Shown in pieces: positions 45,305-54,074 of a stretch of DNA of 64,000 nt. Position 1 is the stretch's first letter. Each line of letters opens with the position of its first letter. The position numbers and the translations under genes were made by a program. Below the pieces are notes generated by a model. The model worked only from the letters and a program-made list of their open reading frames with translations, was not told where the DNA came from and made no database searches. This stretch comes from Lacrimispora sphenoides (lineage in GTDB: Bacteria; Bacillota; Clostridia; Lachnospirales; Lachnospiraceae), in the NCBI RefSeq assembly GCF_900105215.1, contig NZ_FOIP01000002.1, positions 992,001 through 1,056,000 on the forward strand. The letters are read 5' to 3'.

Positions 45305-47101
45305 ATGAGGTTCCGTTTTCAATTTAAAAGCATCCGCTCCGGTATGCTGATCTGCTTCCTTCCCATCATCCTTTCCGCCCTGCTTCTAATCTATGGCTTT
45401 TCCTTCCGGTATACCGAAAAAAATGTCCTAAACAATTCCGTGAACGGCACCATGCAGCTGATTGAGCAGGCTAACCATAACATAGATTCCTATCTTGATT
45501 ATATGGAGAATATATCCTATCTGATGTCAGGCGATAAGGACCTGCTGCGGTATTTGTTTTCGGAAAGGGATCCGATCCGCAGGGAAGAGCTAAGAAGCAG
45601 CGTACTGGAACGTTTCCGGCTGGTAAGGGAAACACGGAATGATATTTACAATATCGGCGCCGTGGCCGGTCCGAGCAATATCCTGATAAATGACGGAACC
45701 CAGACTTTAAATCCGTATGCGGATATTCTTCACGAAGCCTGGTACCGGGACGCTTTGGAGGCCGGTAAAGGGATGACGGTTCTTTCATCCTCCCGGGTGC
45801 AGAACATCATCACGGACGAATACCCCTGGGTAGTGACCTTGAGCAGTCCCTTAAGATATCCGGGCAGCACGAAAAATCAAGGAGTTTTCTTTATTGATTT
45901 AAATTACAAGGCCATTGAGGAGCAGTGCGAACGAATCGATCTGGGAGCCAGAGGATATGTATTTATTCTGGACAAAAAGGGGAACATTCTCTACCACCCC
46001 AAGCAGCAGTTGATCTACAGCGGCTTAAAGGAAGAACAGATGAAAGAAGTGCTTGAGTGCAGGGAGGAATATTTCTTAAGCGGCAAGGGCATGCAGCAGA
46101 AGCTCTATACCATAACAGAGTCCCAAAAAACAGGCTGGACAGTAGTGGGAGTGGCCTATACTTCAGAGCTTTTAAAGAACCGTTCCCAGACTCAGCTGAT
46201 CTATACTCTGGTTACCCTGCTGCTGTGCCTGGTTCTGACCGCAGCCGTGACAATTCTTTCCCGCAGAATAACAAAGCCCATGATTCTTCTGCAGGATTCC
46301 ATGAAAAGGGTGGAAAAAGGAAAATTTGAACAGGTGGATCTAACCCGAGTTCCTGACCATGAAATCAGGACCTTAGGAAAAGCCTTCAACATGATGGCAG
46401 ATGAGATTCAAAAGCTGATGGCGGAAAACATCCGGGAACAGGAGGAAAAACGCAGGAATGAAATGAAGGCCCTGCTGTCTCAGATTAATCCCCATTTTCT
46501 CTACAACACCCTGGATTCCATTGTGTGGATGGCCGAAGCCGGAAAGAACCGTGAAGTGGTCCATATGACCATGGCATTAGCCAGGCTTTTAAGGCGGTCT
46601 ATCAGCAGCGATCAGGAGCTTTTTACCATAAGGCAGGAAACCGATTATGTAAAAAACTACCTGGATATTCAGCAGATGCGCTATAAGGACAAGCTGGATT
46701 ATGAAATGGTCATTGATGAAGCTATATTGGAGAAACCGGTGATTAGGCTGGTTTTGCAGCCTCTGGCTGAGAACGCCATCTACCACGGCATAAAATATAA
46801 GGGCGGCAGGGGGCTTATCCGGATTGAGGCCTACCAGGAGGGTAGGGATATTATACTGAAGGTAACGGATAACGGAAAAGGGATGACCAAAGAACAGATG
46901 AAATCCATATTCCAAAAGCATAAGGTCAACTATGAGAGAAATGGAGTGGGAGTGTATAATGTGCAGACCCGGCTGAAACTGTATTATGGCAGGGAATACG
47001 GGCTCTGTTATGAAAGCTGCCCCGGCGTGGGAACTGCAGCAATTGTCCGTATTCCGGACATGGAGGGAGGCGGTGAAGGTGAAAAAGAGCACGGCATTTA
47101 A
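45305..47101 (+). CDS. Sensor histidine kinase, LytS/YesM type
   Basis: A 598-residue membrane kinase: a membrane helix (about 12-34), a large extracellular Cache-like sensor (about 35-295), a second helix (about 297-318), HAMP (about 320-370), and the His_kinase domain with phosphoacceptor in QINPHFLYNTLDS (about 397). The HATPase_c domain follows (LAENAIYHGIKYKG, DNGKGMT, GVGVYNVQTRL). It starts directly after the response regulator and overlaps the tethered sugar-binding protein at its 3' end. The three form a sugar-sensing module; in related systems the binding protein presents ligand to the kinase. Confidence 0.93.
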   Translation: MRFRFQFKSIRSGMLICFLPIILSALLLIYGFSFRYTEKNVLNNSVNGTMQLIEQANHNIDSYLDYMENISYLMSGDKDLLRYLFSERDPIRREELRSSVLERFRLVRETRNDIYNIGAVAGPSNILINDGTQTLNPYADILHEAWYRDALEAGKGMTVLSSSRVQNIITDEYPWVVTLSSPLRYPGSTKNQGVFFIDLNYKAIEEQCERIDLGARGYVFILDKKGNILYHPKQQLIYSGLKEEQMKEVLECREEYFLSGKGMQQKLYTITESQKTGWTVVGVAYTSELLKNRSQTQLIYTLVTLLLCLVLTAAVTILSRRITKPMILLQDSMKRVEKGKFEQVDLTRVPDHEIRTLGKAFNMMADEIQKLMAENIREQEEKRRNEMKALLSQINPHFLYNTLDSIVWMAEAGKNREVVHMTMALARLLRRSISSDQELFTIRQETDYVKNYLDIQQMRYKDKLDYEMVIDEAILEKPVIRLVLQPLAENAIYHGIKYKGGRGLIRIEAYQEGRDIILKVTDNGKGMTKEQMKSIFQKHKVNYERNGVGVYNVQTRLKLYYGREYGLCYESCPGVGTAAIVRIPDMEGGGEGEKEHGI

Positions 47102-48095
47102 GCTGGGAGCATACCTGCTTTTTCTGGGAGCAGTCTTTGGAATCTGCTATCAGCTTTATGAAACAACAGGAGAGAAGGCAGGGCCTAAGATTATTCTGAT
47201 TCCCAAAAAGATTGACGAGAGTAACGAATTCTGGTCCTCCGTTATAGCGGGAGCCCAGGTTGCGTCAAAAGAGTATAACGTAGAATTAAGCCTGATGGCT
47301 CCGGAAACGGAATCGGATGTAGAAGGGCAGAACCGGCTGATTTTGGAGGCGGCGGGCAGAAGGCCGGATGCGATTTTAGTCAGTCCCTGTTCCTATGAGG
47401 GGACTACCTCCAGCATCAGACAGGCAGTAAATCAGGGAGTCAAGGTTATTCTCATTGATTCCAATATCAATGAAAGTTTGTCGATTCCTCTTGTTGCCAC
47501 GGACAATGTGGAAATTGGAAGAAGGCTGGGGGAGTATATGAAGGAACTTCTTCCGGAGAATCCCAAAATCGGACTGGTAGGGCATGTAAAAGGCAGCTCT
47601 ACTGCCATAGACCGGGAGAAGGGAATACGGGCCGGCCTGGGAAAAGAGGCTGAAGCCATTGAAGAGGTGGTATTCTGTGATTCTATCTATCAGGAGGCCT
47701 ATGATGTAACCTTACAGCTTTTAAAAAGGCGTCCTGAAATCAATATTATCGCCGGGTTCAATGAATATTCATCCCTCGGTGCCGCCAGCGCAGTACGGGA
47801 TCTGGGGCTTAAAGGTAAGGTGAAAACCTTTGGAATTGATAGCTCCGTATCTCAGATTCAGCTTCTGGAATCCGGTGTATATCAGGCTCTGGCCATTCAG
47901 AATCCGTTTAATATGGGGTATCTGGGGATTGAAGAGGCAGTTAAACGCATAGAAGGAAGTAAAACCGATCTATTTTTAAACTCTGGCTCCAAGCTGGTTA
48001 CTGTAAAGGATATTTATACCGAAGAAAATGAAAAGCTGCTGTTTCCTTTTCTGGGAAGCAGGGCAACGAAAAAAGAAGAAATCAACAGCCAATAG
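47079..48095 (+). CDS. Membrane-tethered sugar-binding protein (Peripla_BP_4)
   Basis: A 338-residue ribose/galactose-type binding protein with a single N-terminal membrane anchor (about 7-25) and no lipobox, so it stays attached outside the membrane. The type I periplasmic fold is clear: IILIPKKIDESNEFWSSVI, PDAILVSPCSYEG, VILIDSNI, TFGIDSS. It is encoded between the kinase and the ABC genes, overlapping the kinase gene by 23 bases. Such proteins often act as the ligand-sensing partner of the kinase rather than the transporter. GTGs at 47073 and 47079 are possible; 47079 has the better distance to GGAGGGAGG. Confidence 0.85.
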   Translation: MKKSTAFKLGAYLLFLGAVFGICYQLYETTGEKAGPKIILIPKKIDESNEFWSSVIAGAQVASKEYNVELSLMAPETESDVEGQNRLILEAAGRRPDAILVSPCSYEGTTSSIRQAVNQGVKVILIDSNINESLSIPLVATDNVEIGRRLGEYMKELLPENPKIGLVGHVKGSSTAIDREKGIRAGLGKEAEAIEEVVFCDSIYQEAYDVTLQLLKRRPEINIIAGFNEYSSLGAASAVRDLGLKGKVKTFGIDSSVSQIQLLESGVYQALAIQNPFNMGYLGIEEAVKRIEGSKTDLFLNSGSKLVTVKDIYTEENEKLLFPFLGSRATKKEEINSQ

Positions 48096-48113
48096 AATGT
48101 AGAAGGAAAAGAA

Positions 48114-48176
48114 CCTTCCAAAAAGGGTTAAAATACTTGAAAAAGTAATATTTTAACCTATTTTGGGAGGTTTTTC
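48114..48176 (+). terminator. Terminator between regulatory and transport genes
   Basis: A long imperfect stem (CCTTCCAAAA...GGGTTAAAATA with TATTTTAACC...TTTTGGGAGG) followed by TTTTTC. Confidence 0.8.
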
Positions 48177-48248
48177 AATTTTTTTAAAACCCTTATCTTG
48201 ATATACTGATGCAAGATTAAAGAGACGGAGAGGAACGGAGGGAGATCA

Positions 48249-49742
48249 GTGGGAGAGGTTATTTTGACCATGAAGGATATTGATAAATCCTTTGCAGGGG
48301 TTTACGCGCTGAACAAGGCCGGTCTGGAGCTGAAACGGGGAGAGGTTCATGCTCTTATGGGAGAGAACGGCGCAGGAAAATCCACGTTGATGAAAATATT
48401 GACCGGCATTTACAGCAGGGACGAGGGAGTCATTGTTTTTGAAGGACAGGAAGTACAGTTTAAAAACCCGAAGGAGGCCCAGGACGCAGGAATCGTAATC
48501 GTTCATCAGGAGTTAAATATGATGAATCATCTGACCGTCGCCCAGAACATCTTTATCGGTAGAGAGAGGATGAGCGGAAGGCTTGTAGATGACAAAAGGA
48601 TGGCAGAGGATGCATCAGAGCTCTTTCGTAAGCTGAATATAAAAATAGATCCAAAGGAAAATATGGGGCGCCTGACGGTAGGGCGGCAGCAGATGTGTGA
48701 AATAGCAAAGGCTATTTCCACAGAGGCCAAGGTAATTGTATTCGATGAACCGACGGCGGCACTGACGGAGTCTGAAATCAGTGAGCTGTTCAAAATCATC
48801 CGGGGCCTGCGTGACAAAGGAATCGGAATTATATACATATCCCACCGGATGGATGAGATCAATCAGATCACGGACCGTGTTACCGTCATGCGTGACGGCG
48901 AATATGTGGGGACTCTCATTACTGAGGATTGTACGAAGGATGATATCATTCGCATGATGGTGGGGCGGACTGTTTATGAGGCGCCTAAGACAATAAGCAG
49001 CGTGCCGGATGATGCTCCGGTGGTTCTTAAGGTGGAGAACTTAAATGTAGGAAGAACCGTAAAGGATTTAAGCTTCGAACTTCATAAGGGGGAGATTCTG
49101 GGCTTTTCCGGGCTTATGGGAGCTGGGCGCACGGAGGCTGCCAGGGCTATCTTCGGAGCGGATAAAAAGGATAGCGGAGATATTTTCGTCAATGGAAAAA
49201 AGACGGATATTCGTTCTCCTAAAGATGCGGTAAAGGCAGGAATCGGCTATTTATCTGAGGACCGGAAACGGTATGGTGTTATCGTGGAAAAGTCGGTGGT
49301 GGTAAATACCACCATGTCTTCTGTAAAGCAGTTTACCAGAGGGATGTTTCTTGACAACAAGGCGGAGGTAAGGACCGCGGAGAAGTACGTGAAAGCCTTA
49401 AAGACCAAGACTCCTTCTGTGCATCAGCAGGTGAGAAATCTATCCGGAGGGAACCAGCAGAAAGTGGTTATTGCCAAATGGCTTACCAGGGACTGTGAAA
49501 TCCTGATTTTTGATGAGCCAACCAGAGGGATCGATGTAGGTGCGAAAAGTGAAATCTACACGCTGATGAATGAGCTGGTCAAACAGGGAAAATCAATTAT
49601 CATGATTTCCTCAGAGCTGACCGAGGTCCTTCGGATGAGTGACCGTATTCTGGTAATGTGTGAGGGGCGTAAGACGGGAGAAATAAACATTGATGAGGCG
49701 ACCCAGGAAAAGATCATGCATGCTGCTACCATAAGAAATTAA
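48249..49742 (+). CDS. Sugar ABC transporter ATP-binding protein (RbsA/MglA type)
   Basis: A 497-residue CUT2 ATPase with two fused nucleotide-binding domains. Domain 1: Walker A GENGAGKST, signature-like LTVGRQQM and Walker B VFDEPTAAL. Domain 2: degenerate Walker A GLMGAGRTE, signature LSGGNQQK and Walker B IFDEPTRGID. This arrangement is usual for RbsA/MglA. It powers uptake of a monosaccharide with the permease and lipoprotein that follow. The GTG start at 48249 has GGAGGGAG. A TATACT at 48202-48207 may be its own -10 element. Confidence 0.95.
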   Translation: MGEVILTMKDIDKSFAGVYALNKAGLELKRGEVHALMGENGAGKSTLMKILTGIYSRDEGVIVFEGQEVQFKNPKEAQDAGIVIVHQELNMMNHLTVAQNIFIGRERMSGRLVDDKRMAEDASELFRKLNIKIDPKENMGRLTVGRQQMCEIAKAISTEAKVIVFDEPTAALTESEISELFKIIRGLRDKGIGIIYISHRMDEINQITDRVTVMRDGEYVGTLITEDCTKDDIIRMMVGRTVYEAPKTISSVPDDAPVVLKVENLNVGRTVKDLSFELHKGEILGFSGLMGAGRTEAARAIFGADKKDSGDIFVNGKKTDIRSPKDAVKAGIGYLSEDRKRYGVIVEKSVVVNTTMSSVKQFTRGMFLDNKAEVRTAEKYVKALKTKTPSVHQQVRNLSGGNQQKVVIAKWLTRDCEILIFDEPTRGIDVGAKSEIYTLMNELVKQGKSIIMISSELTEVLRMSDRILVMCEGRKTGEINIDEATQEKIMHAATIRN

Positions 49743-49754
49743 CTAGGAGGAATT

Positions 49755-50777
49755 ATGAAAATGGAAGACAAAAACAATCAGGCAAAAAAAGAACATGGAA
49801 GCCTGCTTCAGGCAATCGGTACTCAAAAATTAGTCGCAATTATCGCATTAGTAGTGTTATTCCTGTTTTTCTGGTTTTTTGGGGAAAATTTCGCAAAATA
49901 CAGCACCATTATCAGTATCCTGGATTCTTCTTATTATATCGGATTCATGGCAATCGGCGTGACCTTTGTCATCATTACCGGAGGTATTGATTTATCCATA
50001 GGAACATCCTGTATCTGCTGCTCTCTTATAACGGGAACCCTGTTTACCAAGGCCGGATTGCCTATGCCAGTGTGCGTGGTTCTGGCTGTTCTTCTGGGAG
50101 GTTTATTCGGACTGGCTAACGGAATTATGGTATCGGTTATGAAACTCCCGGCTTTTATCGCCACATTGGGAACGATGATGATTACCAGAGGCTTAGGCTC
50201 TATTGTCACCAATACAGCTACTGTAACCTTCCCGCAGGCAACGGCTTCCGGAGGGGCCTTTCGAAGCCTTTTTAAGCTGAAGGCGCCGGGGCTTCCCCAG
50301 GCAGGAATACCAACAGGCTTTATTTTGCTTATCATTCTGGCTGTGGCTATGGCTGTTCTTCTGAATAAAACAAGACCGGGCCGCTACATTCTGTCTTTGG
50401 GAAGCAATAAAGAGGCCACACGGCTGTCCGGTGTGGATGTGATGAAATATGAAACTCTGGCCTTTGTCATCAGTGGATTATTTGCCGGCCTGGCAGGGGT
50501 ATCCTATGCGGCCGTATATTCCACTCTGATGCCTGGTACGGGTAACGGTTTTGAACTGGATGCCATTGCAGGAGTTGTTATCGGCGGAACCAGCCTGGCG
50601 GGCGGCGTAGGCTCTATTGCGGGAACCCTGATTGGCGTATTTATCATGGCTGTTTTAAAAACCGGTCTTCCTTTTATAGGGGTGCAGCCTCATTACCAGC
50701 TTTTAATTACCGGATTTGTCCTTGTGATAGCAGTTTTTGTGGATGTGCTGAACCGGAGAAAGCAGGGAAAGGCTTAA
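49755..50777 (+). CDS. Sugar ABC transporter permease (RbsC type)
   Basis: A 340-residue polytopic membrane protein of the BPD_transp_2/RbsC family, with about ten predicted helices. Family motifs are FVIITGGIDLSIGT, the LGGLFGLANGIMV segment, FIATLGTMMITRG and IAGVVIGGTSLAGG near the C-terminus. It forms the transmembrane channel of the CUT2 transporter and starts 12 bases after the ATPase gene with an AGGAGG site, so the two are cotranscribed. Confidence 0.95.
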   Translation: MKMEDKNNQAKKEHGSLLQAIGTQKLVAIIALVVLFLFFWFFGENFAKYSTIISILDSSYYIGFMAIGVTFVIITGGIDLSIGTSCICCSLITGTLFTKAGLPMPVCVVLAVLLGGLFGLANGIMVSVMKLPAFIATLGTMMITRGLGSIVTNTATVTFPQATASGGAFRSLFKLKAPGLPQAGIPTGFILLIILAVAMAVLLNKTRPGRYILSLGSNKEATRLSGVDVMKYETLAFVISGLFAGLAGVSYAAVYSTLMPGTGNGFELDAIAGVVIGGTSLAGGVGSIAGTLIGVFIMAVLKTGLPFIGVQPHYQLLITGFVLVIAVFVDVLNRRKQGKA

Positions 50778-50853
50778 AGTGATTCCATTTATTATTAAAT
50801 AATCTTCCGTTAAAAGCGGGAAATTATAAAAAATTATTTAGGGAGGTTTTCAA

Positions 50854-51996
50854 ATGAAACAAAATCGTTTACTTGGTGCATTTCTATGCGCGGCAATGAC
50901 TTCTGCAGTTCTGATTGGATGTTCCGGAGAGACAAAGGCTCCGGCACCTGCTTCTACAGACGCTCCGGCCGCGAAGGAAGAGGCTTCAAAGACCGAAAGT
51001 CCGAAGATAGCGGAGAGTGGTACAATTGACTACAGCAGTATTTCGGTGGAGATCGTGGCAAAGGGATTTCAGCATGATTTTTGGAAGGCAGTTAAGATGG
51101 GTTCAGAGCAGGCGGCAAAGGAATTAGGTTTAAAATCTACCAATTTTGTAGGACCGGCCAATGAAAGCGCCGTAGCTGAACAGATTGAGCAGTTAAACAA
51201 TGCGGTTAATAAACAACCCAGCGCCATCTGTCTGGCAGCTCTTGACACTCAGTCTTCTATGGATGCCATTTCCAATGCCCAGGCGGCAGGCATCCCTATC
51301 GTAGGCTTTGACTCCGGTGTTCCGGATGCGCCAAAAGGCGCCATTGTAGCCAATGCTGCAACGGATAATTATGTGGCAGGAGGTCTGGCAGCTGAAAAGA
51401 TGTACGACATCATCAAGGAACAGGTAACAGATCCTGCCCAGGTAGTAAGAATCGGAGTGGTTTCTCAGGATGCCACCTCCCAGTCTATTGGAGAGAGAAC
51501 CGGAGGCTTTATCGATAAAATGCGTACCCTGATCGGAGAAAGCAACTGTGCGGTGGAAGGACATGACAAGTACAACGTAAAGTCTGACTGGGCAAAGGTG
51601 ATTATTGACGTGGGAATTCCGGCAACCGTAGATGACGCAGCCTGCGTAATCGTAGCCAGTACGTTGTTAAATAAGAACGATCTGATTGCCATTTATGCTT
51701 CCAATGAGTTTACGGCAAAGAATTTGGTGACTGCCAATGAAAGCCTTCAGAAGCTGGGACCGGATAAAGTGATCGGTGTAGGTTTTGATTCCGGCTCCAT
51801 TCAGCTTGACGCCGTAAAGGCCGGGATTCTGGCAGGCTCCATTACCCAGAATCCGGTACAAATCGGTTATCAGGCGGTTATGCTGGCAGCAAAGGCGGCA
51901 ACTGGACAACCGGTTAACGATATTGACACAGGCTGTCTATGGTACGACGCCTCGAATATGGACTCAGCAGAAGTAGCGCCATGTCTGTATAAATAA
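50854..51996 (+). CDS. Sugar ABC transporter substrate-binding lipoprotein
   Basis: A 380-residue lipoprotein: signal peptide and lipobox (AVLIGCS, Cys about 24), an Ala/Pro/Thr-rich linker, then a Peripla_BP_4 fold (VEIVAKGFQHDFWKAVKMG, ICLAALDTQSS, IPIVGFDSG, IYASNEFTAKN, VIGVGFDSG). It captures a monosaccharide for the RbsA/RbsC-type transporter upstream and is the last gene of the unit before a strong terminator. The exact sugar (ribose, galactose, xylose or other) cannot be decided. Confidence 0.94.
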   Translation: MKQNRLLGAFLCAAMTSAVLIGCSGETKAPAPASTDAPAAKEEASKTESPKIAESGTIDYSSISVEIVAKGFQHDFWKAVKMGSEQAAKELGLKSTNFVGPANESAVAEQIEQLNNAVNKQPSAICLAALDTQSSMDAISNAQAAGIPIVGFDSGVPDAPKGAIVANAATDNYVAGGLAAEKMYDIIKEQVTDPAQVVRIGVVSQDATSQSIGERTGGFIDKMRTLIGESNCAVEGHDKYNVKSDWAKVIIDVGIPATVDDAACVIVASTLLNKNDLIAIYASNEFTAKNLVTANESLQKLGPDKVIGVGFDSGSIQLDAVKAGILAGSITQNPVQIGYQAVMLAAKAATGQPVNDIDTGCLWYDASNMDSAEVAPCLYK

Positions 51997-52014
51997 AACA
52001 TGATTTAAGAGAAA

Positions 52015-52067
52015 AGAAAGCCGTTTCCGTTTCCAGTTTTTAGGAAGTTGGGAAATGGCTTTCTTTT
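52015..52067 (+). terminator. Terminator of the sugar ABC operon
   Basis: AGAAAGCC-GTTTCC pairs with GGAAAT-GGCTTTCT, followed by TTTT. Confidence 0.85.
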
Positions 52068-52107
52068 CATTTTACGTTTCTACACAATGGATATATCAAA
52101 TCCTGGC

Positions 52108-52785
52108 TTAATCGTTTGTTCCCTCTATAAAAAAGTCCACCCGCCTGTTCTTTCTTTTGCCTTCACTGGTAGAGTTATCTTCGACAGGATAATATTCGCT
52201 GTAGCCTATGGCAGAAAATTTTTTCGCTTCAATTCCGGAGGTATCCAGAAGCCACCTAAGAACGTTGACGGCACGGCTTGTTGAAAGCTCCCAGTTACTG
52301 GCATAGAGATGAGTATTGATTGGACGGTTATCCGTATGGCCTTCTATTCTTACCATTTTAAAGGAGTCCTGATATGTTACCAATATTTCGGAAATTTTCT
52401 GAAGCACAGGTTCTGCAGCGTCATCGATTTCGGCTCTTCCCGAATCAAAAAATACGGAAGCCGCAACACGTAACAATATCCGATCGTTCCCCAGCTTTGT
52501 AACGCTTAATTCATTGGTAAGCTGTTCTTCCTCTATATATGTTTTAATGTATTCATAGAGCTTGTTGAACTCTTCTGCATTCGATACGAAATTGTTTTGC
52601 TGCTGGATTGCAGCTGCTTCTTTTTCTCTTTTGTTTTCCTGAATTGTAAGTGCCTGATTCATCATGGCAAATGCAAACAAAATTACGAAAATAGCAAGCA
52701 AATCAGTCATCAAATCACTGTAGCTGTCTTGCCAGCTTGCCTCTTCCTCCTCATATTCCTCTTCAATCCTATGGAATCTGCCCAT
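52108..52785 (-). CDS. motB: Flagellar motor stator protein MotB
   Basis: A 225-residue MotB: one N-terminal membrane helix with the ion-channel Asp in SYSDLMTDLLAIFVIL (about 21-36), a plug/linker, and a C-terminal OmpA-like peptidoglycan-binding domain (VRIEGHTDNRPI, about 143, and NRRVDFFIEG at the end). It forms the H+- or Na+-driven stator with MotA, encoded immediately upstream with a 10-base gap. No other flagellar genes are in the window. Confidence 0.93.
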   Translation of the reverse strand: MGRFHRIEEEYEEEEASWQDSYSDLMTDLLAIFVILFAFAMMNQALTIQENKREKEAAAIQQQNNFVSNAEEFNKLYEYIKTYIEEEQLTNELSVTKLGNDRILLRVAASVFFDSGRAEIDDAAEPVLQKISEILVTYQDSFKMVRIEGHTDNRPINTHLYASNWELSTSRAVNVLRWLLDTSGIEAKKFSAIGYSEYYPVEDNSTSEGKRKNRRVDFFIEGTND

Positions 52786-52795
52786 AACTAATCAG

Positions 52796-53608
52796 TCACC
52801 TCCTTGATTTAAAACGAAATTTCGGTTTTTCAGCATCTTCCCCTTCCGTATCCAGGGCTATATTTGCAAACGCCTGCAATTCTTCTCTGATCAGCCTTGG
52901 ATTTTTCCCCTGCTGTATTCCGGCCAGTCCCTCAATCAACAACTCTCTTCTTGTTTCCTCTTCTTTATTCATAAATTTCAGCCTCTTAGCCAGAGGCGCA
53001 AAGATGACGTAGGCGACAAAAGCTCCGTAAAAAGAAGAAACCAGTTCCAGCGCCATCATGGGGCCCAGCGTACTTGCATCATCCAGATTATTCAGCATGG
53101 GGATAAGGCCTACATAGGTTCCGAGAAGCCCCAGTGCAGGAGCGGTAGCCGCTATCATATCCAGCATTGCGGCACCCTTTTGATGCCGCTGTTTCATGAA
53201 ATAGGTAGAACCTTCCAATAAATTTCTCAACTGATCTTCATCCGCACCATCAATGATATGTTGAATTCCCATCTTCAAGAATGCATCATCAGTTAAATCA
53301 TCAATATGATTATCAAGAGCCAGAAGCCCATTCTTACGGGATATTTCAGCGCATCTGACTAAAGAAGCAATATCCTTTTTTAAATCAAAATGTGAATTTG
53401 AAAATGCCTTTTTAGTTACAGTTCCTATGGTTTTAAGCCTTTGAGGAGGAAATGCCATTATAGTGGCTCCTATGGTTCCACCGAAAATAATAAATGCCGA
53501 GGGCACGTTCCAAAATAATTCTGCATGACCAGATACAAATACAGATCCGACTATCAGAGATGCACCAAATACAAGTCCGATCAATGTTGAGCTTGTAAAT
53601 TTAAACAT
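52796..53608 (-). CDS. motA: Flagellar motor stator protein MotA
   Basis: A 270-residue, four-helix MotA/TolQ-family protein. Helices 3-4 carry the channel-lining LGLLGTYVGLIPMLNNL and MMALELVSSFYGAFVAYV stretches, and the cytoplasmic loop has charged residues for FliG contact. The start at 53608 was chosen because AGGAGG lies just upstream of MFKFTSSTLIG; the frame extends 20 codons further without a site. It precedes motB in a two-gene operon. Confidence 0.93.
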   Translation of the reverse strand: MFKFTSSTLIGLVFGASLIVGSVFVSGHAELFWNVPSAFIIFGGTIGATIMAFPPQRLKTIGTVTKKAFSNSHFDLKKDIASLVRCAEISRKNGLLALDNHIDDLTDDAFLKMGIQHIIDGADEDQLRNLLEGSTYFMKQRHQKGAAMLDMIAATAPALGLLGTYVGLIPMLNNLDDASTLGPMMALELVSSFYGAFVAYVIFAPLAKRLKFMNKEEETRRELLIEGLAGIQQGKNPRLIREELQAFANIALDTEGEDAEKPKFRFKSRR

Positions 53609-53825
53609 TGAAAACCTCCTAACAGTAATTTTCAGAAGTATAAACCTCTTAGGTATTTTGCATGACAATCTTATATCGGTTGATTAAACATAGGATTTAA
53701 TGGCAGTTAAGGGATCAAATGTTTTCTTTATGCTATCTTTATATTACTACTGGAATCGATTTTCTTCGTTAAGATAAAATGCTTTTTATGAAGACAAATT
53801 TTGTTATGAAATCTTCCCAGAACTC

Positions 53826-53875
53826 TTGACACAAAGTAGTGTAAATGATATATTTACAGTTACAAACTGTAACTG
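53826..53875 (+). promoter_or_regulatory. Promoter with perfect palindromic operator
   Basis: TTGACA (53826-53831), 17-bp spacer, TATATT (53849-53854), then the perfect palindrome CAGTTACA-AAC-TGTAACTG at 53857-53875 over the expected transcription start. It is a textbook repressor site, but the repressor is not adjacent. Confidence 0.7.
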
Positions 53876-54074
53876 ATTAAAGTACAGAATCAAAAACCTT
53901 CGTATTGCAAAAGAGATACATTAGGGTTTTCCATTGATAAGAGTGTGGGAACGATGCCCTGATGGTTCTAGGCGCGGGTTGGAATTGCATTTGGCTATGC
54001 AAGGGGACAGCTTTCCGAGGATATTATGAAAAGCATCAATGAGCAGACGATGAAAGGAGAGCGGAATTGAATCT
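53876..54074 (+). other. Leader region with gene remnant before the VanW-type gene
   Basis: No full gene. From 53970 to 54070 a frame without a start reads RVGIAFGYARGQLSEDIM and ends at TGA just before the next ATG. It looks like the last ~30 residues of a deleted gene that once sat under the palindromic promoter. Confidence 0.35.
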
